NCBI RefSeq assembly: GCF_016342405.1 | Contig: NZ_JAEINN010000003.1 | Coordinates: 124,001-188,000, forward strand | DNA length: 64,000 bases | Reading direction: 5' to 3' | From: Maridesulfovibrio ferrireducens | GTDB lineage: Bacteria; Desulfobacterota; Desulfovibrionia; Desulfovibrionales; Desulfovibrionaceae | Shown here: positions 35,013 through 43,447 of the stretch, piece after piece | Numbering within the stretch: position 1 is the stretch's first letter | How the letters are laid out: every line of letters begins with the position of its first letter | Program-made: the position numbers and the translations under genes | Notes under the pieces: model-generated | What the model saw: only the letters and a program-made list of their open reading frames with translations | Told to the model about the DNA's origin: nothing | Databases searched by the model: none

Positions 35013-36120
35013 ATGCTTCAATTTTCGGACTTAAAATCCAAAGCAGCAAACTGCAACAAAAAATTTATCAGCCTCTGGGGGCGACTTTGACCACTCTCAA
35101 TGTAAAGAGCGCCTCGAAGAAATAGAACACGACCTGAGCAAGCCCGGAGCTTGGGATAAGCCGGATGAGCTTACCCCTGTTCTCAGAGAAAAAAGCATAC
35201 TTGAAGAAAAAGTAGCCTCATACGAAGCACTTTCTTCGACCAAAAGTGATGTGGAAGAATGGCTGATTCTTGCCGCAGAAGATCAGGATCAGGAAATTCT
35301 GGAAACCCTTTCAGAGATCCTCACAAAGCTTTCTAATCTAATTGAGCAAACTGAACTTGCGACTCTTCTCTCCAACCCTGAAGATAAAAGCACCGCCATC
35401 TTGGAAATTCATCCGGGTGCAGGCGGAGTTGAAGCTCAGGACTGGGCAGAAATGCTTCTTAGAATGTACATGCGCTGGTGCGAAAAAAGAAATTGGCAAG
35501 CCAGTTATCTTGATCTTCAACCAGGTGATGAAGCCGGTATTAAGAGTGTAACTATTCAAGTCAAAGGACTTTACGCTTACGGTTTTATGAAAGGAGAAGC
35601 CGGAATTCACAGACTTATCCGCATATCTCCGTATGATGCATCAGGCAGAAGACATACCTCATTTGCCTCAGTCGATGTTTATCCTGAAATATCTCACGAT
35701 ATTGAAATAGAAGTTAAAGATGATGATATCCGTCTGGACGTATTCCGCGCAAGCGGTCCCGGCGGGCAACACGTCAACAAAACAAATTCAGCGGTGCGTA
35801 TTACACATCTGCCGACAAATATTGTTGTGCAATGCCAGAATGAAAAATCTCAGCTCAAAAATAAAGAAACGGCTATGAAAGTTTTGAAATCCCGTCTTTA
35901 CGAGCAAGAGCTGAAAAGACAGGAAGAAAGTAAAAAAGCCGACTACTCCTCCAAAGATTCAATTGCGTGGGGAAGTCAGATTAAAACATACACCCTACAG
36001 CCTTACAGACTGGTTAAGGACCATCGTTGCGGCGCAGAAGACGGAAATGTTGACGCGGTTCTTGACGGTGAACTTGATGATTTAGTCAGAAACTACCTGC
36101 TTCATGCATATGGCGGATAA
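35013..36120 (+). CDS. prfB: peptide chain release factor 2 (programmed +1 frameshift)
   Basis: Recognises UGA and UAA and releases the finished peptide. The first 25 codons (from ATG 35013) end in CTT-TGA at 35085-35090; a +1 shift at CTT continues from GAC at 35089 to 36120. The joined product is 368 residues. The GGQ catalytic motif falls at 250-252 and residue 246 is Ala, matching E. coli numbering exactly. The stop-codon-reading tripeptide at 205-207 is SPY, where SPF is usual. GGGGG lies three bases before the shift codon. The shift lets low RF2 levels raise RF2 synthesis. The stop is one base before the cyclase gene start. Confidence 0.97.
35077..35091 (+). other. prfB frameshift site
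   Basis: GGGGG (internal ribosome-binding-like run, 35077-35081), three bases, then CTT-TGA-C. This is the layout known from E. coli prfB (AGGGGG-TAT-CTT-TGA-C), where slow reading of the in-frame UGA lets the peptidyl-tRNA slip by one base. Confidence 0.95.
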
Positions 36121-36121
36121 A

Positions 36122-36973
36122 ATGAACGCTGAATATATTGCTGAGAATGAAGCCTATCTGCTGGATGAACTCCTTTCAGTACGAGAACGCTTCTGCGATG
36201 AAAAAAACGTTTGCTTTGGTAAAAACTGTCTGGATGGCCTTGCCGTTCTCAGACTCTGCCCCGGCATGACTCTCAGTGCGTGGAAAATTCTTGCAGAACG
36301 TCACGGTCTCAATGACTGGATGACAATCCCACTTGAAGAGAACATTACACCGCACCTTAAACACGTCCAAAGTGTATTGCAGACTCTTTCTTACAAAACC
36401 GAACATGACCCCCTGACAGGACTGTCAAACCGAAGGGCGTTTGAAAAAACTCTCGATCAGGAAATTGAACGCTCAAGAAGAAACAAAACCCCTGTCAGCC
36501 TCGCCATACTGGATCTTGATAACTTCAAAACTGTCAACGATACATATGGACATCTTAAAGGGGATGAAGTTCTGATAGACCTTGCAGACATGATATCCAA
36601 CAGTTCTCGCAGGTATGACCTTGTTGCCAGAATCGGCGGAGAAGAATTTGCAATTATTCTTTCCGGGGCCGGACAATTTAAAGCTGAACAATTACTTGAA
36701 CGCCTTCTTGAAAAAACAAGAACACTGACGTTTAAAAAGCCGCATGGCAAAGAGACTTTTTCTATAACCTGTTCTGTCGGATTAGCCACTTACAAGGGGT
36801 TAATAGATATACAAATGCAAGACTTCATTGAAAAGGCAGATAAATCTCTATATGAGGCTAAAAATACTGGTAAAAACCGTATTTGCACCGCAGACATATT
36901 AGATTTTGAATCAGTGACAAGAAAAACTCTTGTTCATGCCAACGAAAAGAAATTTTTATTCACGGGAAAATAA
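36122..36973 (+). CDS. diguanylate cyclase (GGDEF domain)
   Basis: Makes cyclic di-GMP from two GTP. The N-terminal 95 residues are not a recognised sensor domain (two Cys, helical). The GGDEF domain follows: DPLTGLSNRRAFE at its start, the metal site ILDLDNFKTVNDTYGH, active loop RIGGEEFAIIL, and FSITCSVGLATY. An inhibitory I-site RxxD (RRYD) lies exactly five residues before GGEEF, so product feedback is expected. ATG 36122 is chosen for the GGCGGA just before it; in-frame ATGs at 36104 and 36110 overlap prfB and are alternatives. Cytosolic, no membrane segment. Confidence 0.9.
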   Translation: MNAEYIAENEAYLLDELLSVRERFCDEKNVCFGKNCLDGLAVLRLCPGMTLSAWKILAERHGLNDWMTIPLEENITPHLKHVQSVLQTLSYKTEHDPLTGLSNRRAFEKTLDQEIERSRRNKTPVSLAILDLDNFKTVNDTYGHLKGDEVLIDLADMISNSSRRYDLVARIGGEEFAIILSGAGQFKAEQLLERLLEKTRTLTFKKPHGKETFSITCSVGLATYKGLIDIQMQDFIEKADKSLYEAKNTGKNRICTADILDFESVTRKTLVHANEKKFLFTGK

Positions 36974-36989
36974 AGGGGCGGAATTAATA

Positions 36990-37814
36990 ATGATCAACGC
37001 GAATAAAACACTTAGCCTGGCAGTAATGAGCGGAAAAGGCGGAGTCGGAAAAACGAACCTTTCCCTGAATTTATCATATGCTCTTAATGCCGGTGGAAAC
37101 AGTCTGCTCCTTATGGATTGCGACCTAGGTCTGGCCAACCTTGATGTTCTCTTAGGAATTTCTCCCGAAAGCAACATGCAGGACCTTCTTATCAGCGGAG
37201 CCAAACCATCAGACGTAGTCATTCCTATTGAAGAAGGTAAAAAATTTGACATTCTGCCAGCGGCATCCGGAGTTCCTGAGCTTGTTGAAATGGATGAGGA
37301 CATGCAGGAAATGCTTTTCAGTAAAATTTCCAAACTGGTAGGACGTTACCAGTATTTAGTTATGGATCTTGGAGCTGGAATTAACAGCACAGTTCTTTCT
37401 TTTGCAACAATTGCTCAAATGAGATTTGTTGTGATAACACCCGAACCAACTTCTCTGACTGACAGCTACGCTCTGATAAAAGTTCTCCACACTCAGCACA
37501 AAGTAAGTGATTTCAATATAATAGTAAATCAGGCAACAACATCTAAGGAAGCTAAAGATACTTTTGACAGACTAAATATGGCCTGTGAAAAATTTCTTAA
37601 TATTAAGTTGAAAAATATAGGCTTTGTGCGCTATGATCCTGCGGTAACTGAAGCAGTTAGACGACAAATACCCTTTCTTAAATATGCTCCGAAATCCGAG
37701 GCAAGCCGCGATATTCTAAATATCGCTGTCAAGATTCAAAAGATCCGGATGGAGAATATGGGTAAATTAGGTGATAGACCTGTTATTAAAAAATTTCCGG
37801 ATCTATCCACCTAA
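36990..37814 (+). CDS. MinD/ParA family ATPase, FlhG-like
   Basis: Deviant Walker ATPase of the MinD group; within the group it resembles FlhG/YlxH, which sets flagellar number and placement. In 274 residues: SGKGGVGKTNLSLNLSYAL (the deviant P-loop), LLMDCDLGLANLDVLLG, and VMDLGAGI with the switch Asp. The last 20 residues (RMENMGKLGDRPVIKKFPD) lack an obvious MinD amphipathic anchor. The start is set at ATG 36990 by an AGGGGCGG site; a longer frame overlaps the cyclase gene. No flhF or flagellar genes lie next to it, so assignment to FlhG rather than another MinD paralogue is tentative. Confidence 0.8.
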   Translation: MINANKTLSLAVMSGKGGVGKTNLSLNLSYALNAGGNSLLLMDCDLGLANLDVLLGISPESNMQDLLISGAKPSDVVIPIEEGKKFDILPAASGVPELVEMDEDMQEMLFSKISKLVGRYQYLVMDLGAGINSTVLSFATIAQMRFVVITPEPTSLTDSYALIKVLHTQHKVSDFNIIVNQATTSKEAKDTFDRLNMACEKFLNIKLKNIGFVRYDPAVTEAVRRQIPFLKYAPKSEASRDILNIAVKIQKIRMENMGKLGDRPVIKKFPDLST

Positions 37815-37822
37815 TAAAACAC

Positions 37823-37852
37823 TTGACGAAAAGGACAACTTTTCGGCATAGT
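37823..37852 (+). promoter_or_regulatory. candidate promoter of the second HU gene
   Basis: TTGACG at 37823-37828 and CATAGT at 37847-37852 with an 18-base spacer. An inverted repeat GAAAAG/CTTTTC lies within the spacer (37828-37844). Confidence 0.5.
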
Positions 37853-37908
37853 TGTGTTAATAATATTTAAAACTGCTTGTCACACTCAACACGACTTGGG
37901 AGAGGACA

Positions 37909-38184
37909 ATGAACAAAAGTGAACTGATCAAGAATCTTGCTGAAGAAAAAGGACTCCATGTAGACGAGTCTTCCGAAATTGTTGATGCATTTGTCGATGC
38001 CATAAAAGAAGCTCTTGTCCGTGGTGACAGAGTTGAAATTAGAGGTTTCGGCAGTTTCAAAATGAAAGAATACCAAGGCTATACCGGCAGAAATCCGAAA
38101 ACGGGTTCTGTTGTTAGTGTAACCCCTAAAAAATTACCGTTCTTCCGCCCAGGTAAAGAGCTTAAAGAATTTTTGAACGGTTAA
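37909..38184 (+). CDS. HU/IHF family DNA-binding protein (second copy)
   Basis: Histone-like DNA-bending protein of 91 residues. NKSELIKNLAEEKGLHVDESSEIVDAF forms the helices; VEIRGFGSFKMKEY, GRNPKTGSVVSVTPKKLPFFRPGKELKEFL form the beta sheet, arms and C-terminus. The arm sequence and LPFFRPGKEL differ from the hup gene at 21442, so it is a diverged paralogue, possibly IHF-like. GGAGAGG precedes the ATG. Its stop shares a base with the ATG of the selenoprotein gene (TAATG). Confidence 0.92.
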   Translation: MNKSELIKNLAEEKGLHVDESSEIVDAFVDAIKEALVRGDRVEIRGFGSFKMKEYQGYTGRNPKTGSVVSVTPKKLPFFRPGKELKEFLNG

Positions 38185-39074
38185 TGCGACTATACATATT
38201 TATTCTTTTCATCCTTGCCAGCATTGGACTTCCTTTTCAAGCTCATGCTGGCAAGGATGTGGCATTATCTATTGTATACACTGCCAACACCTTCGGGACA
38301 GTTAACCCCTGTCCTACATGAGGCGGAAAAACACTTGGAGGACTGGCCCGGCGGGCTGGTTATTTTATAGATCTTCGAGACTCTAAAAGTCCCGAGAGTT
38401 TTTTTGTTGGCGGAGCATTCGAATTTTTACCTACATCCGGCGAATCAGTCCCTGCTCTTAAAAGAGATGCTCTCTCTAAATCATTCCAGTTTATGAATTA
38501 TGATTTAGGGATTCTCAGTCCTGCTGAGGCAATTTTTTTAAAAGACTCGCCAAACGGAATTCCTGAAAACTGGATCAACTGCAACAAAACTTCAGTCAAA
38601 ATTATCCCTTTAGCTCACGGCAAAAAAGCCGGGTTCATAATATTGCCTTACCTTGAAAAAGAATCTAAGGGTTTATCTCAAGAGTTAATTGTTGAATTAA
38701 CAGAACTTTTTAAGAAGTTTAAAAACAAAACAGATATCCTGATCGGAATTAGTTCCTGGGGATATTTTAAAGAAAAAAAACTTCTTGCTTCACCAGTTTT
38801 TGCAGAAGCTCCCCTCGATATTCTTCTTGGAAGTGGGGACGGACCGGGAATGACCGGAGCTGTTGATGACAACGGCAAAACTTTATGGGTCCGCAGCTAC
38901 CCTACCGGAAAAGCCGTCAATAGGATTGATATTTTTCAGTGGCCGTCCCGGGATGCTGATTTCAAATGGACTTCAGGGCAGAATATTCGATGGTTTCTAC
39001 AAAGCCTACGTAAAAATAATCGTCAAGAACCAACTGTGTTGAAGCTCATTGAAGGCATTTCAGACGATAAATAG
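38184..39074 (+). CDS. UshA-like exported selenoprotein with in-frame TGA (Sec46)
   Basis: Reading from ATG 38184, one TGA at 38319-38321 interrupts an otherwise open 296-codon frame that ends at TAA 39074. The TGA follows VNPCPT and precedes GGKTLGGLARRAGYF, so decoding as selenocysteine gives a C43-P-T-U46 redox-type motif. A signal peptide (about 1-22, ending QAHA) predicts a periplasmic site. The start of the mature part (SIVYTANTFG) resembles the first metal motif of UshA-like phosphatases (TNDxHG), but the Asp and His are replaced, so a metal-phosphatase role is doubtful. I recall a family named UshA-like (seleno)protein. A nonsense pseudogene is less likely, because coding pattern holds on both sides and a hairpin follows the TGA. 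The start overlaps the HU stop. Confidence 0.82.
38341..38361 (+). promoter_or_regulatory. candidate bacterial SECIS hairpin
   Basis: Starting 20 bases after the TGA, GACTGGCCC pairs with GGGCTGGTT (nine pairs, three of them G-U) around a loop GGC. Loop G residues about 29 bases after the TGA agree with the spacing and G-rich apex of bacterial selenocysteine insertion elements. Fold inferred by eye. Confidence 0.55.
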
Positions 39075-39095
39075 GTTGACCTTCAGGAGGCAAAA

Positions 39096-39974
39096 ATGAC
39101 TTTCCAAGGAGCATTCACTGCTCTGGTTACTCCGTTCAAGGACGGAGCAATTGATCAGAATGCGTATCGTGAACTGATCGAATGGCAGATTGAACAAGGC
39201 ATCGACGGTTTAGTTCCATGCGGAACAACCGGCGAAGCGGCAACTATGACTCACGAAGAACAGGGTGAGGCTATAAAAATCTGTGTCGAGCAGGCCAAGG
39301 GACGTGTCCCGGTCATCGCTGGCGCAGGTTCTAACAATACTAAAGAAGCCGTATACCTTACAGTTCTTGCTAAAAAAGCAGGTGCTGATGCCACCCTCCA
39401 GATCACTCCTTATTACAATAAACCGACCCCGCAGGGACTCCTTGAACACTTCAAGGCTCTTTCTAAAGAAGCGTCAATGCCCTTCTTTCTTTACAATGTG
39501 CCGGGAAGAACTGGTCTTAATGCCCAGCCCGAAACAATTGCAAGAATAGCAAGAGAAGTTCCCGATGTTATCGGTGTAAAAGAAGCGACAGGAAACCTTG
39601 AACAATGTTCAAACCTTATTGAACAATGCCCCGAAGGTTTCATAGTTTTCTCAGGTGATGATTTTACAGTGCTTCCGTTACTTTCCATCGGCGGCCATGG
39701 TGCGATTTCAGTAGTATCAAACATCGCTCCAAAGCTGATGAGTGAAATGTGTGCGGCATATCGCGCAGGGAATACCGCAAAAGCAAAGGAAATCCATTAT
39801 AAACTACAGCCTCTTAACAGAGCGATGTTTATTGAAACGAATCCTATTCCCGTTAAAACATCCCTTGGAATGATGGGTAAGCTCGAAACTTCATTCAGAC
39901 TTCCCATTGTTCCCCTGCTTCCTGAAAACGAATTGGAGCTAAAAAATATTCTGAAAGACAACGGAATAATCTAA
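39096..39974 (+). CDS. dapA: 4-hydroxy-tetrahydrodipicolinate synthase
   Basis: Condenses pyruvate with aspartate semialdehyde in the lysine/diaminopimelate pathway through a lysine Schiff base. The 292 residues form the DapA TIM barrel: ALVTPFKDGAID, the hydroxyl pair site CGTTGEAATM, PVIAGAGSNNTKEA, PYYNKPTPQGL, the Tyr of FLYNVPGRTG, the Schiff-base Lys of VIGVKEATGN, and VFSGDDFTVLP. CAGGAGG precedes the ATG. A bidirectional terminator follows. Confidence 0.96.
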   Translation: MTFQGAFTALVTPFKDGAIDQNAYRELIEWQIEQGIDGLVPCGTTGEAATMTHEEQGEAIKICVEQAKGRVPVIAGAGSNNTKEAVYLTVLAKKAGADATLQITPYYNKPTPQGLLEHFKALSKEASMPFFLYNVPGRTGLNAQPETIARIAREVPDVIGVKEATGNLEQCSNLIEQCPEGFIVFSGDDFTVLPLLSIGGHGAISVVSNIAPKLMSEMCAAYRAGNTAKAKEIHYKLQPLNRAMFIETNPIPVKTSLGMMGKLETSFRLPIVPLLPENELELKNILKDNGII

Positions 39975-40001
39975 AAGCTACAAATAAGTTTTACCACACA
40001 T

Positions 40002-40045
40002 AAAAGCCCCCGAATCGAGATATTCTCAATTCGGGGGCTTTTTTT
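40002..40045. terminator. bidirectional terminator between dapA and trmFO
   Basis: AAAAGCCCCCGAAT-GAG pairs with CTC-ATTCGGGGGCTTTT, with T on the plus side and A (T on the minus strand) on the other. Serves two convergent genes. Confidence 0.9.
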
Positions 40046-40074
40046 GATAAACTTTTTTGTCTTCGGCTAATTAT

Positions 40075-41397
40075 CTATTCACCCAAATTTTCATTAAACC
40101 AGTTTTCAAACATTTCCATAGCCCGTTTAGCGTAAAGCTCTTTACGTACTCTTTTAGGTGCGCGCTTATTAAGTGCCGGCATTAAACCGAACTGAACGTT
40201 TGAAGGCTGAAAATTCTTCTTATGTTCACGCAGATGACCGAGCAACGCTCCCATTGATGTTTCAGCAGGAGGGGCAGAAAGAGTACGCCCTTTTGCCTGT
40301 TGAGCTAAGAAAAGACCTACCCACAGCCCGCAAGCGGCGGATTCCAGATACCCTTCTACTCCAGTGATCTGCCCGGCAAGATGAATGCGCGGATCAGCTT
40401 TCAAAGCTAGATTTTCGTCAAGGACATCCGGCGCATTTACATATGTATTGCGGTGAATACTTCCAAGTCTTAAAAACTCCACATTCTCAAGCCCGGGAAT
40501 CATTCTGAAAATTCTTTTCTGTTCAGGATATTTAAGTTTGGTCTGAAAACCGACAAGATTAAATGACGTTTTTTCTTTATTTTCAGCCCGCAGCTGCACA
40601 ACAGCATAAGCCATTTCTTCGGTACGGGGATCAATCAGCCCGACAGGCTTGAGCGGACCAAAAGTTAACGTCTGATCTCCGCGATCTGCCATTTCTTCTA
40701 TAGGCAGACAACCTTCAAAATGAATTTCTTTTTCAAACTCACGCGGAACAACCCTTTCCCCCTTCTTGAGTTCGGCAAGAAAAGCAGCGTACTGCTCTTC
40801 AGTCATGGGGCAATTCAAATAGTCGTCATCTTCAGGCTTATATCGTGAACCAAAAAACGCAATATCCATGTTAACTGAATCTTTGCTCACTATCGGTGCA
40901 ATCGCATCATAAAAATAAAGACGTCCGCCACCAATCTTTGCAATTAAACTTTCAGTTAATGCTTCGGAAGCCAAAGGGCCCGCTGAAACTACAATTTTAG
41001 AAAATTCTGCAAGCTCAGGATCATCAAGTGAAGTGATTTCTTTGCGAACAATCGTAATAAGCTCTTCTGCTTCCAGAGCTTCCGTCACGAGATTTGAAAA
41101 AATATCACGGTCTACTGCAACAGCAGAACCCGCAGGAACTCTGGACTGCATAGCAGCCTTCATGACCACTGAATCTAAAGATTCCATCTCTTTTTTAAGT
41201 ACGCCGACAGCAGTGCTTAGATCTCCCGAGCGAAGCGAATTGGAACAAACCAGTTCTGCCAGTCCCGGAATATGATGGGCTTCGGAATAACGATCCGGCT
41301 TCATTTCAAAAAGAACAACGGGAATTTCCGCCTTTGCAAGTTGCATTGCACACTCACACCCGGCCAAACCGCCACCGATAACTGCTATTTTTTCCAC
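40075..41397 (-). CDS. trmFO: methylenetetrahydrofolate-tRNA uracil-5-methyltransferase
   Basis: Folate- and FAD-dependent enzyme that forms ribothymidine 54 in the T-loop of tRNA, used in place of SAM-dependent TrmA. The 440 residues open with the FAD motif IAVIGGGLAGCECAMQLA, then FEMKPDRYSEAHHIPGLAELVCSNSLRS (the family's key stretch), FYDAIAPIV, EGCLPIEEMADRG, LKPVGLIDPR and AGQITGVEGYLESAA. It starts on GTG with GGAG eight bases upstream. It stands alone on the minus strand between plus-strand units. Confidence 0.95.
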   Translation of the reverse strand: MEKIAVIGGGLAGCECAMQLAKAEIPVVLFEMKPDRYSEAHHIPGLAELVCSNSLRSGDLSTAVGVLKKEMESLDSVVMKAAMQSRVPAGSAVAVDRDIFSNLVTEALEAEELITIVRKEITSLDDPELAEFSKIVVSAGPLASEALTESLIAKIGGGRLYFYDAIAPIVSKDSVNMDIAFFGSRYKPEDDDYLNCPMTEEQYAAFLAELKKGERVVPREFEKEIHFEGCLPIEEMADRGDQTLTFGPLKPVGLIDPRTEEMAYAVVQLRAENKEKTSFNLVGFQTKLKYPEQKRIFRMIPGLENVEFLRLGSIHRNTYVNAPDVLDENLALKADPRIHLAGQITGVEGYLESAACGLWVGLFLAQQAKGRTLSAPPAETSMGALLGHLREHKKNFQPSNVQFGLMPALNKRAPKRVRKELYAKRAMEMFENWFNENLGE

Positions 41398-41492
41398 GTA
41401 GCCTACTCCAAAGTCGATTGAATTTTTTAGATATCTCTATTAGTACTATGCTAGTAAATAAATTTCACAAGCATACGGACTAGATCTGACTT

Positions 41493-42455
41493 ATGACTGC
41501 ACCAATTTTAAAAATCAAGAATTTAACAACATCTTTTGCAACTCCTAACGGAATCATCAGGGCTGTGGATAATGCCAGTCTTGAGTTAGGGCAAGGAGAA
41601 ACTTTAGCAGTCGTAGGTGAGTCCGGCTGCGGAAAAACGGTTCTATCCCTTTCCATCATGGGTCTTATACCAGATCCTCCTGGAAGAATCACTGAAGGAC
41701 AGGTCATTTATCAAAATCAGGACTTAGTCCGAATGACTGATAAACAGATGCAAAAAATTCGCGGAAATCATCTTTCCATGATTTTTCAAGAACCCATGAC
41801 TTCGCTCAACCCGGTTTTTAAAATCGGCGATCAAATCGGCGAAACTCTCAGGCTCCACAAAGGACTTGATCTACACGAAGCAGAACAAGCCGCCATAGAA
41901 GCCCTTATCCTTGTGGGCATTCCCAATCCTCAAAAACGAGTTAACAGCTTTCCACATGAACTGAGCGGAGGAATGAGGCAGCGTGTCATGATTGCTATGG
42001 CTCTTGCCTGTAATCCTGAAATACTCATTGCAGATGAACCTACCACTGCTTTAGACGTGACAATTCAAGCACAGATACTGCGGCTGCTTGATGACATGAA
42101 AAAGAAAATGAACGGCTCGATAATGCTAATCACCCATGATCTGGGAGTTGTTGCCAGAGTAGCCTCACGCGTTGCGGTCATGTACGCAGGGCAACTTGTT
42201 GAGTGCTCAAATATTTATGATTTATTCAAAGAACCGCTACATCCTTATACTCAAGGTTTACTTGCATCAGTACCTAAACTCGGCAGCCGTACGGAACTCA
42301 CGCCGATTCCGGGTAATGTTCCAGCCCTGAATAATCTGCCCGAAGGATGCAGATTTCATCCCAGATGTAAATTTGCCTTTGATAAATGTAAACAACAAGA
42401 ACCACAGTTAATGAGTAAAGAAGGAAGAGAAATTCGCTGCTGGCTGCATGCGTAA
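41493..42455 (+). CDS. oligopeptide/dipeptide ABC transporter ATPase (DppD/OppD type)
   Basis: Cytosolic ATPase subunit of a peptide- or nickel-type importer. In 320 residues: Walker [15 protein letters not shown]-loop [11 protein letters not shown] (the ABC peptide-transporter form), signature LSGGMRQRV, Walker [14 protein letters not shown]-loop LITHDLG. The C-terminal oligopeptide-family extension (about 265-320) has [14 protein letters not shown], the cysteine cluster common in these proteins. Its partner starts 18 bases later. No permease or binding-protein gene is adjacent. Confidence 0.88.
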   Translation: MTAPILKIKNLTTSFATPNGIIRAVDNASLELGQGETLAVVGESGCGKTVLSLSIMGLIPDPPGRITEGQVIYQNQDLVRMTDKQMQKIRGNHLSMIFQEPMTSLNPVFKIGDQIGETLRLHKGLDLHEAEQAAIEALILVGIPNPQKRVNSFPHELSGGMRQRVMIAMALACNPEILIADEPTTALDVTIQAQILRLLDDMKKKMNGSIMLITHDLGVVARVASRVAVMYAGQLVECSNIYDLFKEPLHPYTQGLLASVPKLGSRTELTPIPGNVPALNNLPEGCRFHPRCKFAFDKCKQQEPQLMSKEGREIRCWLHA

Positions 42456-42473
42456 TTTTTTTATGGTAAAAAA

Positions 42474-43430
42474 ATGACAACTAATATTCTTGAAATAAAA
42501 AATATCAAACGACACTACCCGGTCAGCAGTGGAATTCTTTCGTTATCAAAAGCGACCATCAAAGCCGTTAATGATATTTCTCTGGAAGTAAGAAACGGCG
42601 AAACACTCGGCCTTGTAGGAGAATCAGGGTGCGGCAAGTCGACACTTGCCCGGTTGCTCACAGGATTGGAGTCTCCAGATTCAGGCACAATATTTTTCAA
42701 AGGAAAAACTTTTAAAGATTGGGATTCTTCGAAAATCGGCACCATGATGCAGATGGTTTTTCAAGACCCGTACTCTTCGCTTAATCCGCGACAGAAAGTC
42801 GGGAATATTATTTCGGAAGGAATGAGAATCAACAAAACCGGCACACGTCTGGAGATTTCTAAACGAGTTGAAGAGTTACTTGTTCAGGTTGGAATGCGCC
42901 CGGAACATGCCAAAAGATATCCTCATGAATTTTCAGGAGGACAAAGACAGCGTATTGCGATAGCACGAGCGATTGCAATGAATCCAGACCTCATAATCTG
43001 TGATGAACCAGTCTCTGCGCTTGATGTTTCCGTTCAGGCACAGGTGCTTAATTTACTCAAAAAAATTCAAACAGAATTTGCTCTAAGCTACGTGTTTATT
43101 TCACATGACTTATCGGTAGTAAGTCATATAAGCGACCGCGTAGCAGTAATGTATCTGGGCAAACTCATGGAGATTTCCCCTACCGAAGAACTTTACCATA
43201 ATCCACTTCATCCATATACTCAGATACTACTTGAAGCGGTTCCAATTCCGGACCCGACCATTCAAATGGCTGATGTTTCAATTCCGGGCGATATGCCAAG
43301 CCCTATATCTCCGCCTCCGGGTTGTCCTTTTCACCCGCGCTGCCCGAAGGTTATGGATATATGCAAAGAAACTCCGCCCATGCGTAAAGAAATAAAAAAA
43401 GACCATACGGTCTTCTGCCACCTATACTAA
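42474..43430 (+). CDS. oligopeptide/dipeptide ABC transporter ATPase (DppF/OppF type)
   Basis: Second ATPase of the same importer, forming a heterodimer with the preceding one. In 318 residues: RHYPVSSGILS opening typical of DppF, Walker A GESGCGKSTLARLL, Q-loop VFQDPYSSLNPRQ, signature FSGGQRQRIAIA, Walker B LIICDEPVSALD, H-loop FISHDLSVV, and a C-terminal extension with CPFHPRCPKVMDIC. Membrane and binding subunits must be elsewhere. Confidence 0.88.
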   Translation: MTTNILEIKNIKRHYPVSSGILSLSKATIKAVNDISLEVRNGETLGLVGESGCGKSTLARLLTGLESPDSGTIFFKGKTFKDWDSSKIGTMMQMVFQDPYSSLNPRQKVGNIISEGMRINKTGTRLEISKRVEELLVQVGMRPEHAKRYPHEFSGGQRQRIAIARAIAMNPDLIICDEPVSALDVSVQAQVLNLLKKIQTEFALSYVFISHDLSVVSHISDRVAVMYLGKLMEISPTEELYHNPLHPYTQILLEAVPIPDPTIQMADVSIPGDMPSPISPPPGCPFHPRCPKVMDICKETPPMRKEIKKDHTVFCHLY

Positions 43431-43447
43431 GAGGAAAGGAGTCCAAC

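Noticed and set aside
38184-38492. The gene after the second HU as a nonsense pseudogene, with a real gene only from about 38493
   Set aside because: The stretch before and after the TGA is coding in the same frame with a signal peptide and a Cys-rich motif, the start overlaps the HU stop, and the TGA sits where a CxxC-type motif would need its second Cys. A loss-of-function mutation would not be expected to fall there.
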